A DNA stretch of 64,000 nucleotides from Eunapius fragilis (Eukaryota > Porifera > Demospongiae > Spongillida > Spongillidae): positions 13,352,898 to 13,416,897 of the forward strand of contig OY811972.1 of NCBI GenBank assembly GCA_963681505.1, read 5' to 3'. Position 1 is the stretch's first letter. Each line of letters opens with the position of its first letter. This document shows positions 36,301 to 47,131 of this stretch, piece after piece. Below the pieces are notes generated by a model that was not told where the DNA came from, ran no database searches, and was given only the letters and a program-made list of their open reading frames with translations. The position numbers were made by a program, and so were the translations under genes.

Positions 36301-39300
36301 ATAGCTTCAGAGGGTACTGGACGTGGGCGCAAATGAAGAGTACACTGGGACGATGTCAAAATCAGTGAAGCCATTCACAGTTCTAAGGTACTGGAGAATG
36401 CTGTGACTGTTGAGGAGACCGAAGATGATGTAGCCATGGCTGAATATGATTCAGACGTACAGCTGCCGGCAGATGAGCTAGCGGAGGCGGAACCAGAAAT
36501 GGAAGAAGGCGGGGAACCATCATCAATCGACCCGTTAGTTGTCAAAGGCATCAAATGGACCATAGTTGATAATACGGTCGATATTTGTTACATCCCAAGC
36601 AACGTGGGTAAATACTATGGAACAGAACACAACAACTGGATTCTGAGAGTAGTAGAAGGGAATTGGATTTCATTTTGTGGTCATTTCCAGACAAAGCAGT
36701 AGCAGAAATTTTAGACTGTACTGGTGGCTCTATGCTAAATTCAAAACCATCAGCAATCCCTGTGAGTAAAGGAGTGCTGTTCATATGCTAGGTTTTCTGC
36801 TTTCACTGACCAGAACACATTCAAAACATCATGATCATACTGATGATTACACCTATATAATGTCATTCTTATGAGTATTTTCATCACCGTGATGAAAATA
36901 AGAATGCCATGACATTATATAGGTGTAATACAAGTATAGTAACACGAATATTGTGCATAATGAGGCTAAGATTGCATTGCTTTTTTCTAGCTTTACCTAA
37001 GAGGTAACCGCAATAAGGTCGTTGTGAATGTGCATGCATCAATCATAATTCTCATACGGTAATTACAATTAATGACTATTTATATTTCATACGATCATGG
37101 AGACACCTTTTAGTGCAAATGTAATTATTAAATCTAGGTCTGAAGGCTCAACAAGTAGTGCTGAAGTTTGATAACTGGAGTTATCAAATCTTGATCAATC
37201 TATGATTAAATGCATCTACCACTGCCTTGACAAGATACCGTGGATCCTTTTGAGCATCCTCTCTATATATTTATTTCTTGGTACAGCCAGTTGGAGGTGG
37301 GCTTTCCAGTCCTGAAAGCGATCACATCTCATCCCAAATCCCTCTTTCAGACGGAATGGTGGAACTAGCCTACTTTCTTGCATGTTCCAGAGATTCTTAA
37401 TGTTACCTGCGATTGACTAAGGCAGTAGTTAATAGCACTCCAATACCACCTCTCACTTCTGCCCATATATAATGTGGCTCCAAAGAGATGACATCTGGCG
37501 AGGTCTGTATAATGTGCTGTTCTCCACTTAACATTGATTCATCTGTTTCATCCTCATTCTGTAGCTCTTCTACGTCCCTTTCTATACCAAAGTCCTCGTT
37601 GACCTGCTCGCTTATGGCTGGCCGGGCATCCTGAGTAGCGACATTGGGATGAGGCGGAGGCGGAATCACCAAACTAACAGGCTGCTGGACTTTGAAAAAT
37701 GCGGCTCCATGCTCTGATGTCAATAATTCATCCTGGAAAAAGTGTCCCCCCAGACTATATATCCTAAGGTATATTGTCCCCCGGTTATGCCTATTGTCCC
37801 TAGGTTATGCTGTCCGGGGGGACAATATCTGAGGGGACATTATATACTACGACACCGTACTACAAAACGAAAGTTCACAGTTCAGTGGACTATTGGGGGG
37901 GACAATATATCCTCCAACACCGGTTAATAAATTTTACGCTAACCAGATAATGTAAGTTCATGAAACATACACCATGATGCGAATGATCAATAATGAACTG
38001 TGGGAGCCAAATGATCGCTGGGAAAGGTGCAATAACTTGGCACAACACATCTATATCAGACAAAGTAAAATTTACCAACACAACTAAAAAGGAGGATGAC
38101 GACTATTACGAAAAGTTAGGGCGGTCTTGTACCCTTAGAATGGAATCTTGTAACAGAGATGTAAGCCAGCACGAGTTTAACTATTATTGCTGATAGCACT
38201 TATCGTTCGAAAATAGTACACATTATTTGAAACCTTATCATTTTCGCGTGCATACCGTAATGATTTGCCAAGAAATGAAAGTAACGCGTTTGAAAGAGAA
38301 TATCAATCACATTTGTTATTATATTAAATTAATTACCGTAAACTCGCAATTACAAATCGCGGCTTCTAATCGGGACTACAAACATAAATTCCTCCGACAA
38401 AAAGCCTAGCACCGATGTAATGATATACCCGGCCTCACCCGATTTTTTAAATTGCAATCTTCGTTGGTTCAAGCGTGTGTGCAACCTTCAACCACTGTTT
38501 TGGCGATGCTGATACTTTTATGGTGATATCCAAACCTTCCATGCAAAATTTTGTGGGCGCCACGACTTCGAATTGTGAGTTTATGGTAACTCATTTGATA
38601 CTATTGTTCAAAAAACGTTGCGTTCATTTGTGGACACTCGTACAAACAGTAATACTCACAGAACGTTGAGGAACACCCCCGCACAGGATATGATGAGCAT
38701 GACATCAGCGTTAATCTCGTAATCCGTGTTGATCACTCGCAGTATGGCTTTATAAACCAGCACCCCTGTGAGCACCCATATGAGTAGAATGGAGATGATA
38801 GCACCTATGACCTCTGCGTGGTGGTTGTATATTTTTTCATTAGCGGTGAGGGGGGAGAGATGAGAATAATGTTTAAATGCTTTCATCGATAAACATATCG
38901 TGTTAGCTTTCTACATGCATCGCAATTATGGAAGTTCAGGTATTCAATTTCAATAGTTATGAATAGATTGACTGCTGCTACTCACATATCTAGAATGAAT
39001 CATTTCTAAATGTTCTAATCTTAAATTGGCAACTAATCAAATCACACAAAGGGGAGACAAAATTTTATTAAGAAATTCTTACTATCGTCTGAATATACAT
39101 TTGAAATTGAAGGTATTGGTGGTTGATTGCTAATTTTGATGTGTATTATTTTTTACTTGCACTTTAGTAATAACACAGTGCTTGTTTCAGAATGACTAAA
39201 TACTTAGGTATTTATTAAAGAATAAATATTATTGAAATGCAGGAGAAAATTGAATATTCGTAATAGTTCAAACGTAGTAGCAACTTTTTAAATATGAAAT

Positions 39301-40579
39301 CATATTCCTAGCTCTCTTATGGTACCCTGAGGCAAAAATTAATAATACTAAATGTATATACTTATACACTGGATTGCAAAAAAATAACTATCATTGCCCT
39401 GCAATGCATTTCACAATAATGGTTGCAACACATTCTAATCTGAAGACAAAATTGATTTCATTCTGCAGCATTTCGGATGCTGCAGCCGAATGGTATTGAT
39501 GCAGCAATTTACAATAAAATTAATTTATTCTTGAACACTCACAAGTTAACACGACACATGGCGTGCTAAATGCGTGCATTACTAAGCTTCACTGTTATTA
39601 TAACCATGTTTCATACAGCGAATAGTTAAAACCATTGTCAGCAATGCACTGCTTTGATTTTTTTTTAGCGAGTTAGTAATCTAAATAGCTTAATAAATTT
39701 AAATCAGCTGTCTCAATCATATAGCAGTTTACAACTACACTTTAAGACAACGCCAAAACTGATATCTGGAGGGCGAGCTATAATGTGATCCTCACGTAAG
39801 GTTACGTAGTGACAAAATTAAAGGATACAGACTATAACAGATGAGTTAACAATATACATGTATAGCTAAAGCGAGTGCCAAAAATTTTATACGGTTTTTT
39901 TAAATAGGATGCACAGCAATAAAATTATTTCTTACTTACTGTGCACTGATACAAAACCATATATGCTCGTATGTATATACCTGCTCTATGCCACCCGAAA
40001 GGCAGCCTCTTCGTAGCGGGGCGCGCCGCTAACCATATTGCAAATAGGCTGATTAGAAAACCCGCCAAATCGGACATCATGTGAGCCGCGTCTGTAAGTA
40101 TAGCCAGGCTGTTGGAGAAGTATCCGCCTGTAGAATAAATAAATATTTCAGTGGGAGGATGCTCGGGTCACGCAACACCCCTCCGTGGTGGAAATTATCC
40201 ATTGACCAGTGTCCAAACTGGATACACAAGCCTGGCACTGTACCAAACGAATATAAACATAACTTCCATACAGTGCCACGCAGGTGCACGTCACATTGGT
40301 GGATGTGTATTGCAATATAACATGCATGCGTGCATGCACTTTATAATGTATGCAAACAAGCTAGCCGGATTAACTCTTAAGCACATGAATTGCAACATAA
40401 ATACGCCCCAACACATGCAAGCACTGCAAGCACACCGTCATTTTATAAATACGCACCTAACATTTCTGCAAGCATGAATATGAAAGAAAGGACGGCCGCT
40501 ATGATGAGTTTGTTTCTTGCCTGCTTTCGTACTCCGCTTTCTTCTCGAGGATGGCAGCGGCATACAGGATCATTCCTCG
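30353..40579 (-). CDS. ZnT/SLC30 zinc exporter (copy 1)
   Basis: Cation-diffusion-facilitator that moves Zn2+ from cytosol into vesicles or out of the cell by H+ exchange; closest to SLC30A2/3/4/8. Seven exons with matching phases: 40579-40457, 40127-39981, 38813-38660, 32528-32219, 31998-31893, 31775-31641 and 30510-30353 (TGA). Exon 1 gives CRCH then [20 protein letters not shown] (TM1). Exon 2 has [14 protein letters not shown] (TM2 H-x3-D zinc ligands) and [14 protein letters not shown]. Exon 3 holds TM4 and [11 protein letters not shown]. Exon 4 has a Cys-containing [10 protein letters not shown] loop, few histidines, and HVLGD (second H-x3-D). Exon 5 reads [13 protein letters not shown]. 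Exons 6-7 form the cytosolic domain ([11 protein letters not shown], ending [11 protein letters not shown]). About 380 residues are accounted for; the exon with the start codon was not found. The third intron is enlarged by a 4.7-kb insertion. All zinc ligands are intact. Confidence 0.9.
30685..31475. repeat. 22-bp minisatellite in ZnT intron (unit 1)
   Basis: Unit GTTACACCTCATGCAGCATG plus CA/AA, with shorter (GTTACACCTCATCA) and longer (ATGCC insertion) variants, in the intron between the last two ZnT exons. It is open in several + frames only because the units lack stops. The paralogous array is at 48432-49700. Confidence 0.95.
33703..33987. repeat. terminal hairpin H4
   Basis: ACAAGTGATAAAAACATTCT..., closest to H1. 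Arms are almost fully complementary, with the loop around CAGCATGTCGTCATG. Confidence 0.9.
34615..34867. mobile_element. PIF/Harbinger-type MITE, TAA target duplication
   Basis: Present in copy B but absent from copy A, which reads CTGTAA-CTGTTGC. The insertion duplicates TAA (34612-34614 and 34868-34870). Ends are TGCGCCTATCAATGTTACAT then GAGACCCCCC, mirrored at the right. TWA duplication is the PIF/Harbinger hallmark. Confidence 0.8.
36180..36860 (+). pseudogene. possible PiggyBac-like N-terminal exon
   Basis: An acidic stretch ([15 protein letters not shown] and [14 protein letters not shown]) is followed by [10 protein letters not shown]. After a frame change comes [19 protein letters not shown], resembling the 'f.l.fp.d.l..I...tn' region at the N-terminus of PiggyBac-derived proteins. 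Family assignment is weak. It lies in the 4.7-kb composite next to copy B. Confidence 0.35.
36847..36928. repeat. ~82-bp imperfect palindrome
   Basis: TTACACCTATATAATGTCAT...TTTTCATCAC meets its complement with small bulges. A short fold-back unit. Confidence 0.85.
37205..37735 (-). pseudogene. PiggyBac-like fragment, inverted copy of 2985-3480
   Basis: On the - strand it gives [16 protein letters not shown], a Pro-rich spacer and [17 protein letters not shown], then the [18 protein letters not shown] block. It is the same text as at 2985-3480. The upstream 45 bp of that text (CGTACTACAAAACGAAAGTT) lies separately at 37856-37900 in the opposite orientation, so the fragment has been rearranged around the right end of the composite. 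Confidence 0.6.
38820..39975. other. ZnT intron 2, unit 1
   Basis: AT-rich and co-linear with 52270-53700 of unit 2, except for the MITE inserted only in unit 2. No coding frame. Confidence 0.6.
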
Positions 40580-41098
40580 CTATTTCGTTCTATGTATAGT
40601 TGTGAATTTTATTTTTGGGGGAAGGGGGGGTGGGGGGGGGCGGGAGGAATTCACTTGCAAATGCAATTTACATTTAATAATAAGTACGTGCATGGACATG
40701 CATGCAAAGGATTTCGCACACGCATACAATGTACGAAAGCATCTTTATAGATACGAGAACTCTGCCATGGCCTTATATTTGATAAGTTGTGTACTTATAT
40801 ACTTCACTAGTGAGCAACCCTTCAGCACATGCAGGGTTAGGAGGGGTACAATGATACACACACACACTCTCCGCCACAACATCTAAGTCCGGACAAAATT
40901 CTTGTAGAATGCCTAACATAACCATAATGGGTTGTTTTAGGTCCTGTATAAACAGTACAAGTTTAGGACCTAATCCATGAAGGCCTAAACCATGGTTTAG
41001 GTCCTAAATTATGGTATTGTTAACAAAGCAATACCATGCAACTGCAATGCCTAATAATACACATGCATTTAGTATTACTTATTAGACAAACATAATAT

Positions 41099-41860
41099 AC
41101 AAGTAAATAAACACATTCTCTCTGAGAAAGTTGGTGGGATATAGGTTTTTGCAGGCAAATAGTATACTGGTGTAAAAAGCAAGGAAACAAGTTTTATCAG
41201 AAGGGAAAATGTAATAGTCCTATATTTAGCACACTTGGACTAAGGCATATGCTGTTTCTATGCTAAATATGGGACTATTACATTTTCCCTTCTGATAAAA
41301 CTTGTTTCCTTGCTTTTTACACCAGAATACTATTTGCCTGCAAAGACCTATATCCCACCAACTTTCTCAGAGAGAACGTTTTTATTTACTTGTTTCCTTA
41401 ATTTTTTTTTACATCCAAATAGGTACTTTTGTTTAATTAGACTTGATAAGACCGTATATAGGCTTTTAGGCTTTTGTGTATCAAAGCCTAAAAGCGAGTC
41501 CTCCAGCAAATTCTAAAGCTATTGGTGCAATTTTCATTGCTGAAAAGTGTTCCTGTCCCGAGTTATGAGTTCCCAAGAAGAAGAAGCAGACGACCCGCCC
41601 ATTATTTTTGGAAGGGGAACAAGGACAGCAGTATTTTTCGTTCTCGACAACCACGCGGTTCTACGACGTGAAACCAAAACGAAACTACTCAGTTTTGACT
41701 TCTAGATCTATTGCCGCAACAAATTAGACGATCCGATCGTCGGGAGCGAAGCTACGGTAGGGTCGCTGGATTTTAATTAAATTCATAGTCGAGGTCAAAA
41801 CCTATCTATATGGAAGTCTCTAGCGTATGGCAAGCGGTATGCAACAAAAATAAATCATGA
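41099..41860 (+). mobile_element. hairpin-ended element, short copy at 41.1 kb
   Basis: Hairpin H5 (41099-41393) is followed by a ~460-bp body holding the family blocks GCTATTGGTGCA, GTTCCTGTCCCGAGTTATG and GTATTTTTCGTTCTC. An ATG-led frame at 41565 starts MSSQEEEADDPPIIFGRGTR and continues with FVLDNHAVLRRETKTKL. A small palindrome GACGATCCGATCGTC (about 41727-41741) may correspond to the terminal palindrome of copies A/B. Absent from unit 2, so it arrived after the duplication or was lost there with ~3.3 kb. Confidence 0.65.
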
Positions 41861-41865
41861 CGTGA

Positions 41866-42680
41866 CATTACCTTACAGCATGACATGACATCCTTACAGG
41901 ATGACGTGACGTCAGCATGACGTCCTTACAGCATGACATGACTTCCTTACAGCATGCTGTCCTTACAGCATGACGTCCTTACAGCATGATGCCCTTACAG
42001 CATGACGTCCTTACAGCATGACGTCCTTACAGCCTGACGCCCTTACAGCATGACGTCCTTACAGCATGACATCCTTACAGCATGACGTCCTTACAGCATG
42101 ATGTCCTTACAGCATGACGTCCTTACAGCATGACGTCCTTACAGCATGACGTCCTTACAGCATGACGTCCTTACAGCATGACGTCCTTACAGCATGACGT
42201 CCTTACAGCATGACGTCCTTACAGCATGACGTCCTTACAGCATGACGTCCTTACAGCATGATGTCCTTACAGCATGACGTCCTTACAGCATGACGTCCTT
42301 ACAGCATGACGTCCTTACAGCATGACGTCCTTACAGCATGACGTCCTTACAGCATGATGTCCTTACAGCATGACGTCCTTACAGCATGACGTCCTTACAG
42401 CATGATGTCCTTACAGCATGACGTCCTTACAGCATGATGTCCTTACAGCATGATGTCCTTACAGCATGACGTCCTTACAGCATGACGTCCTTACAGCATG
42501 ACGTCCTTACAGCATGACGTCCTTACAGCATGATGTCCTTACAGCATGATGTCCTTACAGCATGACGTCTTTACAGCATGACGTCCTTACAGCATGATGT
42601 CCTTACAGCATGACGTCCTTACAGCATGACGTATTTACAGCATGACGTATTTACAGCATGACGTATTTACAGCATGACGC
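41866..42680. repeat. 16-bp minisatellite, ~50 copies
   Basis: Unit CCTTACAGCATGACGT, with ATGTCC/ATGCCC variants; the first copies are irregular and the last change to ATTTACAG. It lies only in unit 1. Confidence 0.97.
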
Positions 42681-44450
42681 CCTTGTATGCATGATCTCGT
42701 AATTGGGCCTGGATATTAGATTCACTAATCCTACAATACTGATGCGTACGCATGTCATGTAGCAGTATGTAAGGAACGATTCACGCTTCAGTCTCAAATA
42801 CATTTGCATTAAGCAAAAGGGGAGTGGGGGGGGAGATGTAAAGCACCCCAAAATTTTGGACCAGCATATTATAAGTTTTCATTGTAGATTAATAGGATGC
42901 AATTTCAAATAAAGTGCGCCGTGCCATGCATAAATGAGCATTTTCAATATTAACTACAAGCCGTCTGTGCATATTGATTGAAGCCCTTCATTGGTGGTGG
43001 TGGAGAGGGGGGGGGGGAAGGAACCTCCTCATTAATCGCACAGATGAGTTCCAATCAGTTAAGAAGTGTGTCGTGATAACACTTTCACCTGAGCTTGTGC
43101 CTTAGGAAATAATTCTTTTAGAAGTAACGATATATAGAGCCACCAGCTGATAAATGAACATCAACAGTAGTAGCTATGCCATTAAACAGTCCGATCCTCT
43201 TTAGTACTTTCTAAACGTATGCACCCCTCGAGATAGCTTGCACCATGCCGGTCACTGACGTTTTTGAATTTTAGCGTAGCTAGGGCAAGCAAACTTGATA
43301 CATGCATGCATGACTCGATGACCCAAGATTTTAAAGGAGAAAAGGTTGTGGATATCTTCGCTAAATTGCACCCAAGACATGATGTTAACTAATAAGTAAT
43401 GAAGCCCTAACCTTGACATCTTTGTGCACCTGCACTGTACTTTTACATCATATGCACATTCTGTTACACATGAACAATTCGGGTCCTATTATAAATTGCT
43501 TGTACCAATGCACGCAGTACATGTACATGCACAGTTTCCAAGGTTTAACATAACGACCTTCTTCTTGTTGCTGTTTATCAGCAGCCTATACTGGCAATTT
43601 AGATGGAAATAAACTTCTAGTTTATGGAGCTAGCCGATCCTTGGTTATCTTTATAAAATGCAGGCTATGTTAATACAGATCTGTATGCAAATGACTTTTA
43701 CGGTGAGCGTTTAGCCACCTGATTATCTCTTCTGCACTGCAATCTTTCCTTTGAAGTTCATATAGTCTGAAAGGTGGTATGAAATTTTTTAAAAAAGAAC
43801 AATCATCCAACTTTTCTAGCAACTCATTTCACAGCTCAACTGACTATACATAGAGGTACTGAAGCTTGCAAATTTTATTCTTGTAATGCCAGCAACAAAC
43901 GCAGTTAGTGAATTGAACGTTACTCGTGAAGACATGGCGTACGAGAGGTGCCATGCACCAGACTTGGTTAACTGGTGCATGGTGCTACTTGCATTATACT
44001 GATATGCTACAGACCTTTGAGCAGCCTTTGTAAGCCAAAATTCAAACCACCATACAATAATAGAAAAACTAACCACAGAGCTATCATGTATCATTGCCCA
44101 TGCACGTATGCACACAATGTGTTCTTTTTTCTCTACATGATTGATTTGGCTTTTAAAATTACTTCGATTAACTACGGCCATGTATACATGTCTTCTAAAC
44201 TCAAAGAGAATCTTATAAATAAGTAGTATTTTGTGTAGACATCCACATCTCTTTTATATACCGCATGGTTAATTTTGGAGCATGCAAATACTAGCTGCTG
44301 TCTTAAAAAGTTACAAGTAAGGGGCTAACATAGACCATGCATAACTACCTCCTGCTTATGCATGGTTCATTCAGATGAGTTGAGTTTATGTGTTTCACTG
44401 TCAGTGTGTTCTTGCCTTCAAGAAAAGATTTGTATTTTAGCACCTCGCTA
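42681..44450. other. unit-1-specific sequence without recognised gene
   Basis: Present only in unit 1; unit 2 has ~80 unrelated bp here. Contains a G-run near 43008. Short frames show no known domain. Confidence 0.45.
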
Positions 44451-44995
44451 TGGACATAGCTTGGCTTAGGTCCTAAACCGTACATAGTTTAGGCCGGACC
44501 TATAAGCCATAGTTTAGGACCTGAATCTCATAGGACCTAAACACTTGTCATCTTCGGCGGACTACTAAAAGTTCACAATCCGGACTCAGATATAGTTCCG
44601 GATTACCGTTGAGACGCTCTCATATCGGCGTACTAAATTTGACATATAACGCACAATCATTCTATAGGCCTAGCTATTTCAGAGTGGAATATAGCTACCA
44701 TATAAATGCATAATCAGCGCTGCATGAATGCGCTTAATAGTTAACACACGCTTAGACTCTCACATGAACGGCGCCACTCGGTGCGATCGTTGATCCGTAC
44801 AAATCTGTCGAAATACCTGATGAGAAAAAAAAGATTCAAATCATGCATGTAACATGTACCCCCCCCCCCCCCCTCCCCCCCCCCACTAACACGTGCGCGT
44901 ACAGTACACAGCTGTGAAATAATTATATACTCGTTAAAATGAAGTTGCTATAGTGCATCACTTAGTCCTCATGGAAGGGCGGCTGCGGCCATGCA

Positions 44996-46822
44996 GAGAT
45001 AATATATAGAGGGATTGAAAACGGGGCCAATCAACTCTAATTAACGCGCGCAATCCTCGAACGAATCCTTACAAGAGGTTCGAATACATACAACAGACAC
45101 ATTTAGAAGGTTGTACAGATATAACCTCTGGAACAGGCACGGACAAGGTTAGGCCTTCTGTTTGCATTTAAAAACATGTGATGGGCATACAACCAACATA
45201 GCTCTACCATAATGATGTATCAAAACCAGCCACCATCACAACAAAAAGCCGTGGCTCCCCCAGAGAGTAAGGGTACCCAAAACATCACAGCTGAAGATGC
45301 TATACGCAAACAACATAGCGATGGGCACATACTAGACTATGAGCAGTAAATACAAAAACAATGACATGGACAGTTAATCTAGATCGACGGATTCTCTCCC
45401 CAAAGAAAAAAGGCCAATTTCGGTTAAAAAATGGCTCAAAATCGAATCTATAAGTATTCAATGAATCTTTAATGGATCTTCTATCGACTCCTTTTTTTAA
45501 ACATCAGAAGGCATGTTTCTTTACCTTGTGACATTCTCAAGACTTCAATTCAAACATACAATTCCGCCCCCTTTTTGGTCAACGTAGGTATGATTCACGC
45601 GTGCATGCAAGGATAGGGCTAAAATTGATAAAATCTATGGCGCACGTGATTCGTTTCCAATCCCTCTATATATTACATAGGCGTACGCAAGGGGGGGGGG
45701 GCCGATGGGTTCGAACGACCCCCCCTCCCCTAAGCGAGGTCACCTTCACCATTGGATTTTTTTTTTTAAATCGCGTACTAGTATTTTACATAAAACACGC
45801 TAAGTACGATTGCGCTCACGCTGTACCGGTACCACATAGCGATCAGAGAGATGCATCAGGGTCATTGTTGTCCAGTGAAGCGTATGTCTATGACTTATCT
45901 GCGCATCACCTACACCACCAGTTATTCCAATCATAACTACATCCATTGAATGTAACAGCAGAAATTGATGAGTTCAAGAATGATCGATGTTGGACTATTA
46001 TTAATTGGTCAACAGCCACCATACGTACTCCAAGCAATAACTTTAGGCCAAAAGTATCATTTGCTTCAGCATCATTATGTACCTTGTATAGATCATACTT
46101 TTCCTGAGGAATACATGGGAGGATGTAAGCGACGTTTTAACCAACATCGATAAGGAAGAGGTTAAGGCCGACATACACGGGTCGACTTCCAGCCGATTTA
46201 TCGCCTGCAACTCAAATGAATATGCTTTAGTTTATTGAATTTTCACCCGTATCCATTTGAGTTGCAAGCGATAAATCGGCAGGAAGTCGACCCGTGTATG
46301 TCGGCCTTTAATTGTCAATAATGTTTGCACATATGCACCCAAGACGACTCGAAAGGGATAATATATATATATAGTACTACATTCATTGTTCTAACAATCA
46401 TGTCATCTGTTTTTAAATCAATCTATATCATTTCATGATATAGATTGATAATTTCATGTTTCAGAAACTTGATTTGATTCCTCATGTTGAATGTCTGCAT
46501 GATTAATTCGTGAATGCATGCATGCACGAGCAAATTCTAATCAGGTATAACTATCCTGCATGTGCCAACATTGTCATTAGTCAATGCAAGTGTTACAGTA
46601 TTTAGATTGGTTTTCATGATGGAGTGGAAAGTGGTTGTAGTAACTATCGGTCTCCCCTAGTTATGCAACTTACTTTTTAGCGCCAATGGATATTTATTAT
46701 CCCGAATAGCATCATACAAAGCATCGATATACAAAATGGAAATAAAAATAAGGTCACCTATTTAAAAAAATTCGACCCCCCCTTTCCTGAAGGCTGCGTA
46801 CGCCCATGTATTATCTCTGGGG
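44996..46822. mobile_element. 1.83-kb nested insertion, unit 1 only
   Basis: Unit 2 reads GCGGCCATGCAAGCACG without interruption. In unit 1 the insertion is flanked by CATGCA (44990-44995 and 46823-46828), a probable 6-bp duplication. Ends are GAGATAATATAT and ATGTATTATCTC. An inner element starts TATTACATAGGCGTACGCAA (45671) with its complement at 46790-46811, a C/G-rich end type. No transposase recognised. Confidence 0.65.
46165..46307. mobile_element. 143-bp MITE, TTA target duplication
   Basis: TIRs of about 55 bp (AGGCCGACATACACGGGTCG...) around a short AT-rich centre. TTA at 46162-46164 and 46308-46310 fits PIF/Harbinger-type insertion. Nested in the 44996-46822 insertion. Confidence 0.8.
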
Positions 46823-46861
46823 CATGCAAGCACGCATATATATTTACACGGACTCATTGGC

Positions 46862-47131
46862 GTACCAGTTGGACAATTGGCTTCCGTGGGGAATTTCGTC
46901 TCCCCGCGTGTCAACCCTGCAGTCAGCAACTGGTCATTTGAAACTCTCAGAGGCAGTTCTTATCCCTGCTCCATCGGGGGCTATCTGCTGTTTAAAAGTG
47001 CATGCGTACACTGGGTCCACGTACTTATTGGTCCACGATTCCATCGACATGCAGCTCATGATATCCGGTGTACCGCTGGCCAATATAAATCGTGCAATGT
47101 TGGCGCGGTCCAACATCCGCTATTCTCATAA
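46862..47131 (+). CDS. conserved exon or small ORF of unknown function (unit 1)
   Basis: Reads PVGQLASVGNFVSPRVNPAV, then SNWSFETLRGSSYPCSIGGY and CTAGQYKSCNVGAVQHPLFS, ending in TAA. Five of the six base differences from unit 2 in this stretch fall at third codon positions of this frame, suggesting selection on the protein. Upstream of LIG a 2-bp difference (ATATATATTT versus ATATATTT) breaks agreement with the ATG used in unit 2, so the real start is probably in an upstream exon. AATAAA at 47751 could end the transcript. No known domain. Confidence 0.4.
   Translation, partial: VPVGQLASVGNFVSPRVNPAVSNWSFETLRGSSYPCSIGGYLLFKSACVHWVHVLIGPRFHRHAAHDIRCTAGQYKSCNVGAVQHPLFS

Larger units (their letters stand above)
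33222..37919. mobile_element. 4.7-kb composite TIR element in ZnT intron (unit 1 only)
   Basis: Unit 2 reads straight through (…GGTGCACCGG-TTAATAAA… at 51583), so the boundaries are exact. Flanks are CTGG (33218-33221) and CCGG (37920-37923), a probable 4-bp target duplication. Outer ends are TGTCGTAGTATATATTGTCC and the complement of TGTTGGAGGATATATTGTCC. A second, longer inverted match (33222-33276 against 37800-37854, about 55 bp) lies inside the right end. Both ends carry many spaced ATTGTCCCC / CCTAGGTTATG motifs. Inside are hairpin-ended copy B, a MITE and PiggyBac-like fragments. No complete transposase of its own was found. Confidence 0.75.

Noticed and set aside
41866-42680. CRISPR-like regular array
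   Set aside because: Direct tandem units without spacers in an animal genome; a minisatellite.
45700-45720. GGGTTCGAACG as a tRNA T-loop
   Set aside because: No matching acceptor, D or anticodon stems around it; it is part of a repeated transposon end.
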